Positions 17,433 to 26,236 of a stretch of 64,000 nt of DNA are shown here, piece by piece. Numbering within the stretch: the first letter of the stretch is position 1; each line of letters begins with the position of its first letter. Below the pieces are notes generated by a model that worked only from the letters and a program-made list of their open reading frames with translations, searched no databases and was not told the origin of the DNA. Made by a program: the position numbers and the translations under genes. Source of the stretch: Paenisporosarcina sp. HGH0030 (GTDB lineage Bacteria > Bacillota > Bacilli > Bacillales_A > Planococcaceae); NCBI RefSeq assembly GCF_000411295.1, contig NZ_KE150421.1:1097645-1161644 (forward strand). The letters run 5' to 3'.

Positions 17433-17921
17433 TTATTTTTCCTCCAATTCTGTTTCCTTTAGTTCCACGTCTACTTTCGTCCCGATTAGTTCTTCTCCGA
17501 TTTGTTTCTGTAGCCTTGTAGGGATGCTTGGACTCGAGTCTATTACTTTTAGTTTTTCAGCAAGATTTGTAGGAACCAGCACATCTAATTGTGCTAAGTT
17601 TTCTAAAATCGACAATCCCTCATTCGCGATATAAAAAATGACGGTCGCATAAGTAACTGCGCCGCCCATACCAAGTATTTGATCAATTACATTTGCAAGG
17701 ATTATTACTCCGAAGACTAATATCTTGCGAGCATATCCAAACAAACTTTTCCGACTCCACAAGTTGCCGTTTTTTATGGCTTTTGCAATTCCGGTCAAAA
17801 TGTCAACAAACATAAGTAATGCCAATAAGTGAAGGAACTTCACGTCACCGAATAAGTAAAATCGCACAACATCCAAATGTTCCAAACTGAATCCTCCAGC
17901 GTTCAATAATAAAGTACTCAT
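17433..17921 (-). CDS. Phage holin (TcdE/phi-LC3 type)
   Basis: 162 aa. Several hydrophobic helices between residues 20 and 110 (FLHLLALLMFVDILTGIAKAI; KILVFGVIILANVIDQIL; ATVIFYIANEGLSILENLAQL) match the Holin_4/toxin-secretion holin family, whose FYIxNEGLSILEN motif is diagnostic. The C-terminal tail is charged and cytoplasmic. Forms membrane lesions that release the endolysin. Confidence 0.93.
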   Translation of the reverse strand: MSTLLLNAGGFSLEHLDVVRFYLFGDVKFLHLLALLMFVDILTGIAKAIKNGNLWSRKSLFGYARKILVFGVIILANVIDQILGMGGAVTYATVIFYIANEGLSILENLAQLDVLVPTNLAEKLKVIDSSPSIPTRLQKQIGEELIGTKVDVELKETELEEK

Positions 17922-17956
17922 TTCTCAATCATCCCTTCGTTTTTGAATAAACAAAA

Positions 17957-17978
17957 AGAACGCCCGGATGGACGTTCT
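17957..17978 (-). terminator. Terminator of HEPN gene
   Basis: AGAACGUCC / GGGCGUUCU with one G-U pair, then UUUUUG on the minus strand, 11 bases after the HEPN stop. It isolates that gene from the holin. Confidence 0.8.
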
Positions 17979-17989
17979 ATTTAAAGTTA

Positions 17990-18559
17990 TTATATTTGTT
18001 GAGATTTTATTATCGTTATACGTCTATCAGTTTCAATTGACTTATGTTCAATTAGTAATTCTTCCATTCTCAAATGTAATGTCAGATTGTTTAACTTTAT
18101 AGATAAATATATAAACGATAATGTTATTCTTACTTTTGTTATAAAGTCGTCACTTGTTCCAAGACCGTAAAATGCGTAATCTTTTTCTAATTCAGTTTTT
18201 TCCTCTTTGGATAGAGGTGATACAATCTCATTTAATTCTTTCTCTGTGAAATTGAAATCAAGTTGATGTGCATATTTGTTCCGAAAATCATTTAATTTCA
18301 TGATGGAGGAAAATAATCCTTGTTCAATTAATCCCAATGAATAAGCAAGTTTCAATTTATCTGAAAGATATCGGACATTTAATTTTTCTGGGTATTTCAT
18401 ACACTTATTTATTAGTAGATATAGTTCTTGTTCAATGTAAATATGTGCACGTAGTACAATTACAAGTAAGTCTTGATGATTTGTTTCATCCATAAATCTC
18501 TGTCTAGATTGACTGAAATCTTTTACATCATTTTGTTTTATTAATTCTTCTAAATCCAT
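17990..18559 (-). CDS. HEPN-like domain protein
   Basis: 189 aa from the ATG at 18557-18559, placed after GAGGAGTGG; a 22-codon upstream extension lacks support. All-helical. The segment LKLAYSLGLIEQGLFSSIMKLNDFRNKYAHQLDF carries R93-N-K-Y-A-H98, the R-x4-H motif of HEPN ribonucleases, and resembles MtlR-like HEPN proteins. HEPN proteins often act in abortive infection or toxin systems. No nucleotidyltransferase partner is adjacent. Located between fibre and holin genes as a moron. Confidence 0.7.
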   Translation of the reverse strand: MDLEELIKQNDVKDFSQSRQRFMDETNHQDLLVIVLRAHIYIEQELYLLINKCMKYPEKLNVRYLSDKLKLAYSLGLIEQGLFSSIMKLNDFRNKYAHQLDFNFTEKELNEIVSPLSKEEKTELEKDYAFYGLGTSDDFITKVRITLSFIYLSIKLNNLTLHLRMEELLIEHKSIETDRRITIIKSQQI

Positions 18560-18632
18560 AAGAATTCCACTCCTCTTTTCATCCAATATTCGACAAAAGA
18601 GGAAGGAATCCTTTTTCGAAGACATAAAAAAT

Positions 18633-18648
18633 ACACCTCAATGGGTGT
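18633..18648 (-). terminator. Terminator after tail-fibre genes
   Basis: ACACC / GGTGT stem with a 6-nt loop followed by ATTTTTTATG on the minus strand; separates the fibre operon from the HEPN gene. Confidence 0.6.
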
Positions 18649-18705
18649 TATTGATGTTTCGTTTAATGATCCTGAATTTCTTCAATCCATAAAGAATACA
18701 CCTTA

Positions 18706-18960
18706 CTATTCTGAAGGTGCCTCTTCCTGTACCGGTATTCCATTAGGATACTTGATTGATAGCGTTTCTGCGGATTCCGTTTCGGTAATCCAGCCCTTCG
18801 CTAACGCATTAATAATTTGAGCCTCTGTAAAATTAGTTGCTGCATACGTTTTAATTTCTACATGATAACTTTCATTTGTTGCCTCAAAAGTTCTCATGCC
18901 ATCGATGTAAATCGAATATGAATACCCTCGTACTAATCGTTGTCTTAGTGTCTCTGCCAT
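18706..18960 (-). CDS. XkdX-like small tail protein
   Basis: 84 aa from ATG 18958-18960. The segment FTEAQIINALAKGWITETESAETL resembles XkdX proteins, small products encoded next to tail fibre genes in PBSX-like phages. Four bases separate it from the upstream gene's stop. Confidence 0.6.
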   Translation of the reverse strand: MAETLRQRLVRGYSYSIYIDGMRTFEATNESYHVEIKTYAATNFTEAQIINALAKGWITETESAETLSIKYPNGIPVQEEAPSE

Positions 18961-18964
18961 TTTC

Positions 18965-19372
18965 TTATGCCCCCAATGTCTCAAATATGAAATTTATATC
19001 ATCTTGCATTCCTGCATCCCTTGCCTTTAAAATCTCGTTTTCTGCTTCTAATTCCGAAATTTTCACACTAAACGGTTTTTCCGGAACAATTTCATTTCCT
19101 GGATCAGTCGGATCTGGATAACTAAACTCCAATTCCTTCGTAACCACATTCACACGATAACCTGTACACTCAGCAAAATCCTGTGCAAACGATCCGAATG
19201 GTAATTCGAGAACGTCGAATGTGTCACGGTTACGTTCGGAAAGTGCTTTATGAATTAAAACATCTTCTTCAACCGTTGTTTCTCTAATACCAAAAGCATT
19301 TTGTACAGGTAAGATATGCAAAATCACTTGACCTGTTAATTTATCAAAGTAAAGTTTTCTTGGTAAGTTCAA
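18965..19372 (-). CDS. XkdW-position tail protein
   Basis: 135 aa from a TTG at 19370-19372, seven bases after AGGAGG; its ribosome-binding site lies in the end of the fibre gene. The N-terminus reads LPRKLYFDKLTGQVILHIL, common among fibre-associated phage proteins. A C-terminal coiled coil (VKISELEAENEILKARD) may trimerise. Role inferred from position. Confidence 0.65.
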   Translation of the reverse strand: MNLPRKLYFDKLTGQVILHILPVQNAFGIRETTVEEDVLIHKALSERNRDTFDVLELPFGSFAQDFAECTGYRVNVVTKELEFSYPDPTDPGNEIVPEKPFSVKISELEAENEILKARDAGMQDDINFIFETLGA

Positions 19373-19383
19373 CGTATTACCTC

Positions 19384-21753
19384 CTATTCTTCTGCATCCC
19401 AAATCATTGTTCCCGTACTAAAAGCTTGTACAGTGAATCCGTTGGCGGTAAACCCTGTAATAGTAGGAAAGTTTGAGTTAGTTAGTAGCACATCTTTCAT
19501 AGCAACCTCAAAACCATTCACTGTAATTCTTGAATGGAGACCTGTACCGTAAACCCCAACGGATGAATGAGCATGAACATTTCTAGGCTTAAAAGGTAGA
19601 CCAGAAATTGTATTAACTCCCGAAACTAGAGACACTGTTCCACCAGCTACCTGTTTAACAGGCAACGTAGAAACTGCACTCGCCATAACCTCAAACGTAT
19701 CTGCATCATTCACCGCCCCACCTTTAGCACGAATAGCCGTACCTAACTTACTCTTAACCGCAGGTATATACGTTGTCTGCACGTCCTGTGTCGCTTTCAC
19801 GGCACTCAATACGTCAGCATCGGTTGCAAGTCGTTTTTCGAATGTGTAAGTGAATACTTCGCTACCCATTTCTATAGTCAAGGTATTCTCAGATATACTT
19901 TCTACATACGGATATTTAGCGGCTATGTCCTGCGCAACGGATAACGTTACGCCTGTTGTAAAACCGTCATATTCTGCTTTTGAAATCTTGTATGTTCTGA
20001 AACCACTTACTTCTAATTTATCTCCTGCGGCTCCTTGATACGCCAATTGGGAACTGTATAATCCAGTCGTAGGCGTACCCACTACTTTTAATGCGCTAAT
20101 AATTGGTATCGTTGTACCAACATTAGCAACGCTATAACCACCTGTTTTCGCGGTTATTTTTTTCGATGATGATACACCGCCATAAGACTGCGCCATTTCT
20201 AATCCTGCGGGTGTGTTTTTCGCTTTTACGTCTACAATGGATATGAAATATGTTTCTGCTAACTCCTTGATGGCAGATTTTGGCGTTACATATATACCGG
20301 ATGCATTATTGGCCGTAAGTTCCACTAATCCTTTAGATAGGAAATTTTTTGTAGGCAAATTGGAAACTGTGAAATTCTGATTAAACTCCGCTAACGTAGA
20401 AAACGCGCTTAAGCTACCTATCAAATTCACAATATTGTATTTCCCATGCTTCACATCATCCCATTGCGCTTGCGTCAATCCTGCGGTTAAACTCTGACCA
20501 CTCGTTGCGGTTTTCGTGCCGATTGTAACACCGTTCACTTTTTCGGTAATTGTGGACATCGCACCGTCTGTCGTGATTGCGTAGGCGAGTATGTTTGATG
20601 GTGTCGTTTTCTGACCGATTGAGCCTTGCGGTACGGAAATTGTCGTGACCGTCCATGTTCCGCTAAATAATACGCTTGTAGCACCTTTTCGGATTGTCAA
20701 CGGCACTGACATATTCATCGTTAAATCGAATAAGGAGGACGGATTCGTCCCTGTACCTACCGTAATTGGCAAACCCCATGTATCACCATTATTCGTTGAT
20801 TCGATGCGTTTCGTAGTACCTGCATCATCGTAAGTAATGAACAATTTACCCGATTTATTTGTGGTCAATGACCCGTTGATACCAGGAACAAGTTTCTGCA
20901 TCGCTGACCACGAAACACCGCCATCAAATGATTTACTGAAACGGATATATTTTGTTGTCGGATGAGTTGCATCGAATCCATCCCACACATCGGCAATAAG
21001 ACCATTCGATAATCCGTTGATGGATTGCGGTACGAATATCGCTGATGGGTTGGATTGGATATAGGATTCAGATAATTGGTATATAATAGTTTCCGAAATC
21101 CATGCACTTCCTGTATACCTGTCACAACTGATAACACTTCCAGAAGTATAGACTTTCTGGAGTGTAATAATTGGTAAACCATCCTTTACTACAACACTCG
21201 GATTGGATGAATTAATCGAAGTGGAATTATCGAAAGTTCTTTGTTCAACTACACCCCACGCAACGCTACCGTCTGTGGCAATCGTTCCTTTTGCGTATCT
21301 GATGTTGAATGAGTTGGCGTAGGTTGCGTTTTTACTCGCCCATGTTGCGTGTAGTTCTGTGCCTGCTTCGTTCTTTTCAATCGAAATTCCACTAAACGCC
21401 GTCTGCGCAATATCTATCGTAATATTAGGTGACGATATATCAACATCGGTTTGCGTAGTCGCTTCAATCGTTTTGGTATAAACCGCGGTAGCAGCTGCAA
21501 ATGTAAAAATTACATGAATTTTCGTTCCTACGCTTGTAAGCGACCATTGAGCATTCGCTTGGCTTAGGGATATATAACAAAGTCGTGACCACGTTGAACC
21601 GTTATTTTGTGATTTGTAAAAATGAATCCCCGTGCCACTTTGCCATACTGCGTTTATCAGCCACCCATTACTCAACCGAACGAGTTTACGTCCTCCATTT
21701 TCACTCGTATCATCTGCTCTAGCAACCACCGTTGCATCTAAAACTGTTGGCAT
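19384..21753 (-). CDS. Receptor-binding tail protein with BNR/Asp-box repeats
   Basis: 789 aa. The N-terminal ~370 residues contain sialidase-type Asp-boxes (SQNNGSTW, SFDGGVSW, STNNGDTW), indicating a beta-propeller. The rest is Ser/Thr/Gly-rich fibre sequence, ending in a compact beta domain. Likely the adhesin that binds host wall glycans. Catalytic residues of a true sialidase cannot be shown from this view. Confidence 0.8.
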   Translation of the reverse strand: MPTVLDATVVARADDTSENGGRKLVRLSNGWLINAVWQSGTGIHFYKSQNNGSTWSRLCYISLSQANAQWSLTSVGTKIHVIFTFAAATAVYTKTIEATTQTDVDISSPNITIDIAQTAFSGISIEKNEAGTELHATWASKNATYANSFNIRYAKGTIATDGSVAWGVVEQRTFDNSTSINSSNPSVVVKDGLPIITLQKVYTSGSVISCDRYTGSAWISETIIYQLSESYIQSNPSAIFVPQSINGLSNGLIADVWDGFDATHPTTKYIRFSKSFDGGVSWSAMQKLVPGINGSLTTNKSGKLFITYDDAGTTKRIESTNNGDTWGLPITVGTGTNPSSLFDLTMNMSVPLTIRKGATSVLFSGTWTVTTISVPQGSIGQKTTPSNILAYAITTDGAMSTITEKVNGVTIGTKTATSGQSLTAGLTQAQWDDVKHGKYNIVNLIGSLSAFSTLAEFNQNFTVSNLPTKNFLSKGLVELTANNASGIYVTPKSAIKELAETYFISIVDVKAKNTPAGLEMAQSYGGVSSSKKITAKTGGYSVANVGTTIPIISALKVVGTPTTGLYSSQLAYQGAAGDKLEVSGFRTYKISKAEYDGFTTGVTLSVAQDIAAKYPYVESISENTLTIEMGSEVFTYTFEKRLATDADVLSAVKATQDVQTTYIPAVKSKLGTAIRAKGGAVNDADTFEVMASAVSTLPVKQVAGGTVSLVSGVNTISGLPFKPRNVHAHSSVGVYGTGLHSRITVNGFEVAMKDVLLTNSNFPTITGFTANGFTVQAFSTGTMIWDAEE

Positions 21754-21764
21754 TTATTCACCTC

Positions 21765-22265
21765 CTAAGCTCCTAAAATCGTGTTAACGCTTGAAACTAA
21801 ATTACCTCTAGCACCGTTGAATGCTAATCCAATTTCTTGCAACGCACCTTCTGTGTTGGGTGACGTATAGTAGTTTCCAGCATCGGTAATTGACAGCTGA
21901 CTCGCGTTTGATGGAATCGTAGGCTTGTTTGTTAAATCTGTGTAACTACCGCTGAAGCTTGATTTGCCATTAGCTAAATCATATGCGGCTTTCACGCTTT
22001 TTGCCGTTGCTGCCTTCGCGACCGATGAACTTGATGTGGAGTCTTCCAACATCACAATCCCTTTTACTGTTGTGGAAGCGTCAGAAGGTGATTGAGCATT
22101 TTCTTGTCCAGGTAACAATTTACCTGTTAATGGATCTATAAGAGCAACGTTTTCGTCAATCTTTCGAAAGTTTTCGTTCAACATCGTTTCTATATTGAAT
22201 GTATCCGCGCCATCCATTAAGGGATTCTTTAGATACAAATCAAGATTAGTTGTGTTTTCTGGCAT
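21765..22265 (-). CDS. Tail fibre protein (XkdV N-terminal type)
   Basis: 166 aa. Starts MPENTTNLDLYLKNPLMDGADTFNIETMLNENFRKID, typical of fibre N-termini that dock on the baseplate, and has a STTVKGIVMLEDS...AATAKSVKAAYDL fibre repeat near residues 63-100. Probably connects the baseplate to the BNR protein encoded next. Confidence 0.85.
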   Translation of the reverse strand: MPENTTNLDLYLKNPLMDGADTFNIETMLNENFRKIDENVALIDPLTGKLLPGQENAQSPSDASTTVKGIVMLEDSTSSSSVAKAATAKSVKAAYDLANGKSSFSGSYTDLTNKPTIPSNASQLSITDAGNYYTSPNTEGALQEIGLAFNGARGNLVSSVNTILGA

Positions 22266-22820
22266 CTATACTGCACCTCCTGCGAATTTATTGAGTGTTA
22301 ATGTTTCTACCTCAGCGAGTGTCATGACGTTGTTTATGTCCTGAATTAGGAGATATTTAAAGAAGTATTCAATGACCAGGTGAGCAGGAATGATCTCTCG
22401 TAAAGCGTTCTGCACATCAGTAAGATTTGAAGGAATACCTAAATTTGAATTAAAACGGATTCCAACTACACCTGGCCCATCTGTGACCTCAATGTCCCCG
22501 TTATACCAGGACTCCGCGACATTCTTTACAAGGGTTGCAGTTGTGACACCAGTTCCCCTTACCTTTGATTTCAATACAGAACGACGTTGATCGATAGGCT
22601 TTGTGGAATCTACGAAAATACCGAAAGTTTTTTCCCATCTTTCTAGACCCCAAGTGGCGGTGTCTAGAAAGAACTGTTCGAGCACGCCATCAACCGAATT
22701 TTCAATGTCTGTCATGACCACCGTATCCGCATGCACCAGCTGCACAAAATCTTCAATCTGCTTATAGAATGAAGGGAGCTCTTTCCAAAGCTCCTCTTTA
22801 ACCTCTTCTACAGTCTTCAT
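22266..22820 (-). CDS. XkdU-like baseplate protein (DUF2313/YmfQ)
   Basis: 184 aa. Begins MKTVEEVKEELWKELPSFYKQIEDF and contains LERWEKTFGIFVDSTKPIDQRRSVLKSKVRGTGV, the YmfQ-family signature. Baseplate wedge component between gpJ and the fibre. Overlaps the gpJ gene by four bases. Confidence 0.9.
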   Translation of the reverse strand: MKTVEEVKEELWKELPSFYKQIEDFVQLVHADTVVMTDIENSVDGVLEQFFLDTATWGLERWEKTFGIFVDSTKPIDQRRSVLKSKVRGTGVTTATLVKNVAESWYNGDIEVTDGPGVVGIRFNSNLGIPSNLTDVQNALREIIPAHLVIEYFFKYLLIQDINNVMTLAEVETLTLNKFAGGAV

Positions 22821-23872
22821 GTGAAACTCACCACGCCTGCTACTCCCACTTCTTCAAAGGTAGGTTGAATATTGGCTGTACTACCATTGACCAGAAGGTT
22901 TGCGAAATCAATGATTGGTGGAAGATCTAAAAGAATATTCGCTATCCGTGTATAACGGATTAGTTCAGGTGCTCCGGTCACTTCGTTTGTGACAAAGGCT
23001 ACTGATTTTAAATACTCTTCAAGCCCTTCAGTAAACTGAGCTATTACGTCCCCTAACGTTGCGCCAGGAGCCAGTGTCAATGTAGCGGAAACATTGATGA
23101 GTTTTGTTGTTGCTGAGGTAACAGTCACCTCGGCTCCAATCGGTCTTTCACTCTCGATTAAATCCCTTGCTGCCGTTACAACAGAACCGTCAACAGGTGT
23201 GCGTTCTTCGCCTAATAAAATAACCTTTACTGTGTTCGGTCCATTCCACAAAGGAACGACTTTTGCAGCGCCTACACCTGGAACAGATAGGGCCCATTGT
23301 TCATAATGGAAAGCGTTGCCGCTTGTCGCTTGTTTCTGTACACGGATAGTAAGTCGATTTCGTAAGCTTTCATCTGATTCGGTATCAATCGCTGTAGTCT
23401 GTACCCCCGCCAGAGTGACTGAACCTAAGTTCTCTATCGGCTCTAAAGGAAGAAGCTCTCCCATAACGTTATTACTTTCCGTTCCTGTCTGTTCTGCCAA
23501 AAGTTGATAATATCCTACAGAAGTTCGTGCAGTTGAGGTGAATATCAAATTATTAATAGTGAATCTGGTACCTATTGGTATATCTAAACGTGCTCCTGTT
23601 GCATCTTCAATAATTGCAAAACGGACTGCAGACGTGGCAATCTTTCGGTAGACACCAAACTCTGCGGCACGTCTTGTTAGATTTTCGCCTACCGCTGTAT
23701 CAGCAAAGGTAAGATTCATGAATACGTCTAGGTACGAATAGAGCTCTGCCATTTTTGGAGCGATGTAAACCGTAGCCGAATAAATGACCGACCCTTCTCT
23801 CTTATCCAGCGTGTCTGGAATAAGTTCGAGTATTTCATCTCTAATGGCTTCAAATGTTCTTTCCTCAAACAA
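22817..23872 (-). CDS. Baseplate J-like protein (XkdT)
   Basis: 351 aa. N-terminal FEAIRDEILELIPDTLDKREGSVIYSATVYIAPKMAELY and AAEFGVYRK motifs are characteristic of baseplate J/gp47 proteins that form the wedge ring of contractile tails. Overlaps its neighbours on both sides by 4-8 bases. Confidence 0.93.
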   Translation of the reverse strand: MFEERTFEAIRDEILELIPDTLDKREGSVIYSATVYIAPKMAELYSYLDVFMNLTFADTAVGENLTRRAAEFGVYRKIATSAVRFAIIEDATGARLDIPIGTRFTINNLIFTSTARTSVGYYQLLAEQTGTESNNVMGELLPLEPIENLGSVTLAGVQTTAIDTESDESLRNRLTIRVQKQATSGNAFHYEQWALSVPGVGAAKVVPLWNGPNTVKVILLGEERTPVDGSVVTAARDLIESERPIGAEVTVTSATTKLINVSATLTLAPGATLGDVIAQFTEGLEEYLKSVAFVTNEVTGAPELIRYTRIANILLDLPPIIDFANLLVNGSTANIQPTFEEVGVAGVVSFT

Positions 23873-24278
23873 TCGTAATGCCTCCTTTCAGTACTTCAAC
23901 ATCTCCATAAATCGTGATAGCTGTAAATGATACGGTTGCGTTATCTCCATCAAACTCCAAAACGAAATTCTCAATATCTGTTATCCGTTCATCTTGAAGC
24001 ACCGTCTCTTTAATTCTCCTTGGAAGTTCACCAGCTACGAAAAGCCTTTCACGACCTATCATGTTTTCAAATCCAAAATCTTCAGAGTAAATTAAATGAG
24101 CAAAACGATCTGTGCTTAATGACACTAATATAGATTGTTCAATGGCTTGTCTTCCATCAATGAATCCTGTAATTCTGCCTTTGATCAAATCAATCTTGTA
24201 AGTTCTAGTGGGTAAGGAAGATTCATCTAACACTTCAACTTCTTCGTTAATTGAAAACTCTCCTAAAGGAAGAACCAT
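23865..24278 (-). CDS. XkdS-like baseplate protein (DUF2634/gp25-like)
   Basis: 137 aa. The segment GRITGFIDGRQAIEQSILVSLSTDRFAHLIYSEDFGFEN matches DUF2634, the Firmicute counterpart of the gp25 sheath-initiator. Overlaps gpJ by eight bases. Confidence 0.9.
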   Translation of the reverse strand: MVLPLGEFSINEEVEVLDESSLPTRTYKIDLIKGRITGFIDGRQAIEQSILVSLSTDRFAHLIYSEDFGFENMIGRERLFVAGELPRRIKETVLQDERITDIENFVLEFDGDNATVSFTAITIYGDVEVLKGGITIV

Positions 24279-24598
24279 TATTCCACCACCTTATCTAAGA
24301 CTACAAATTGATGGCCACCTTGAACGCGAAGTAATACCACTTTGTCACCTTTTTTTAAACCGGTTCGAACTGGTGTTTTCGCTGAAAGTGCTGAAGAACC
24401 ACCATGATCATGCTCTAAATCAACCTCATATTTTGTTACTCGTTCCGTCATTATCAAGAATTCTTTTGTAAGCTTTAGCTTCTGATGAATCTCTATTTCT
24501 ATTGGATTGTCTTTTGAAACCGTACCAATTAACACGTTAACTGGATTACTAGCATTAAATGCATTCAAGGCTATTCTTTTTATAACATCAATATTCAC
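24278..24598 (-). CDS. XkdR-like protein (DUF2577)
   Basis: 106 aa starting at GTG 24596-24598, four bases after AAGGTGA. The GTG shares one base with the preceding TAG. A frame extending to 24646 has no site. C-terminal LKKGDKVVLLRVQGGHQFVVLDKVV is the DUF2577 core. Baseplate hub component. Confidence 0.88.
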   Translation of the reverse strand: MNIDVIKRIALNAFNASNPVNVLIGTVSKDNPIEIEIHQKLKLTKEFLIMTERVTKYEVDLEHDHGGSSALSAKTPVRTGLKKGDKVVLLRVQGGHQFVVLDKVVE

Positions 24599-25557
24599 TA
24601 AATCACCTTCACTTCTAAAGACATCGTGTGGACTCCGGCACTCCATTTATGCGAACATTCATTTACCAAGAAATACTCTTTAATCCCTAATTTTTCAATG
24701 TAAATTAGAATAAAGCTACCAGCACGAACTTTCCAATGTCCCAAACAATCTACACTTAATGATTTGGTTTCACGATTGCGAAGCTTTATAAAGCGATCTA
24801 AGAGGTCTTTGATTTGCGCTTCAGTCATGTTCTCATCGACCTTCTGAAACACTTGCAATCTACCCCATTTCGCAATGTTCGCACTGTCTTGTGCGATATA
24901 CACTTCACGTTTACCTGTTTTCTTGTTGTCATGTACAAGTTTCACTCGGTTATATGTTTCTTCATCAATTGATTTTTTATAATTAAAATCAAAAAGCAGA
25001 CTACCCTCTCCGATAAAGAAGTCGTCTGCTGCAATTTTCATATTATTGATGTTTCGTAAATCTAAAGCACCAAAATTATCAAACAAAACAAAGTTTCGAT
25101 TGGTTGCAATCAATGTTGAATCGAGAAACTTTGTAGCGACATCTAATGCTTTTTTATCATCCTCAATTATTCCAGGTACTTTATAACCTGTATCTTCTAG
25201 TATTCCGATTTTTAATTTGGCATCAGACGCAATTTTTTTAATAGCAGTTGTAGCAGTAGTCGATGGGAATACAAAAGTGTCGTTATACATTAGGTACTTT
25301 AATTGGTCATATGCTTTAACGCTCACTGCGCCTTCTTTTTTGAAGCTAACTTCAAACACGTAACCATAAAAAACTTTTTCTTTTCCATCCATAACACGGA
25401 TTACGTCACCACTATTTACAGGATGCTTTAATGGTTCAGTTAATATTAGGTCTACATTTAGAGCCCCAACTTTACCAATACGCGCCGTTTTCCATTCAAC
25501 AGAAGATACAGGCATATCCCAAACCGTACCATTGCGATTATCAATTAATACTTCCAT
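24598..25557 (-). CDS. XkdQ/YqbQ-like tail hub protein
   Basis: 319 aa. MEVLIDNRNGTVWDMPVSSVEWKTARIGKVGALNVDL and the VYGYV/AYDQLKYLMYNDT segments fit the gp27-like hub family in PBSX phages. Despite older annotation of homologues as hydrolases, I see no catalytic motif. Confidence 0.9.
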   Translation of the reverse strand: MEVLIDNRNGTVWDMPVSSVEWKTARIGKVGALNVDLILTEPLKHPVNSGDVIRVMDGKEKVFYGYVFEVSFKKEGAVSVKAYDQLKYLMYNDTFVFPSTTATTAIKKIASDAKLKIGILEDTGYKVPGIIEDDKKALDVATKFLDSTLIATNRNFVLFDNFGALDLRNINNMKIAADDFFIGEGSLLFDFNYKKSIDEETYNRVKLVHDNKKTGKREVYIAQDSANIAKWGRLQVFQKVDENMTEAQIKDLLDRFIKLRNRETKSLSVDCLGHWKVRAGSFILIYIEKLGIKEYFLVNECSHKWSAGVHTMSLEVKVI

Positions 25558-25567
25558 TGATCACTCC

Positions 25568-26236
25568 TCATTTCGGTGGGAGTTTAAGTTTCAAACCAAT
25601 CGGTAACGACCTAAACTGACTATCTTTGATTCCATTTAAATTGGCTATTTCTCGGAATCGAGAGCCATTACCAAGAAACTTTTGAGCAACCTTCCAAAGA
25701 CTATCCCCTTTAACAAGAGAGTACGTTTTCGGCTGCGGTTTAGTATTCTGTCTTGCCGGTGTTGTTTTATTTATAACCTGTGTTTTAGATGTTGCAGACT
25801 TTTTCACAACTTTCATCTTTTGTGGAGAAAAGGAGACATATTTTAAAAGTGACAGTGTGAAATTCACATCAGCACTTCCACCAGTCTCGTCATAGTCGAA
25901 TTTTTCAATTGTCACTAATTCATTAATTGAAAATGAGCCATCTACATAAATGTACCTAACAGGCATTTTATTCAGTTGCCATCTTTTTATCGTGTCGATA
26001 TAGTATTGCGGATCGCGATAAGCGGATGATGAATATTGAGAGTCATCAGATGGAAAGTAAGATACTAATTCGAAACTTTCAAGCTGAACATCTTTTGGAA
26101 CATTAATTTTTCCGGCCTTGGATATTGAAAACTTTTCACCATCACCTGAAATTGAACCACCAACCTTTTCAGGATTAATCGGTAGTCGGAAGCCTTCCTG
26201 ATCATTGTTGGCACTGAAATAAATACCATGCGCCAT
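25568..26236 (-). CDS. XkdP-like LysM tail protein
   Basis: 222 aa. N-terminal tail domain, a Lys/Thr/Gln-rich linker (~150-172), then a C-terminal LysM motif (YSLVKGDSLWKVAQKFLGNGSRF..., residues ~173-222) that binds peptidoglycan. gp53-type spike or inner baseplate protein next to the tape measure. Confidence 0.92.
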   Translation of the reverse strand: MAHGIYFSANNDQEGFRLPINPEKVGGSISGDGEKFSISKAGKINVPKDVQLESFELVSYFPSDDSQYSSSAYRDPQYYIDTIKRWQLNKMPVRYIYVDGSFSINELVTIEKFDYDETGGSADVNFTLSLLKYVSFSPQKMKVVKKSATSKTQVINKTTPARQNTKPQPKTYSLVKGDSLWKVAQKFLGNGSRFREIANLNGIKDSQFRSLPIGLKLKLPPK

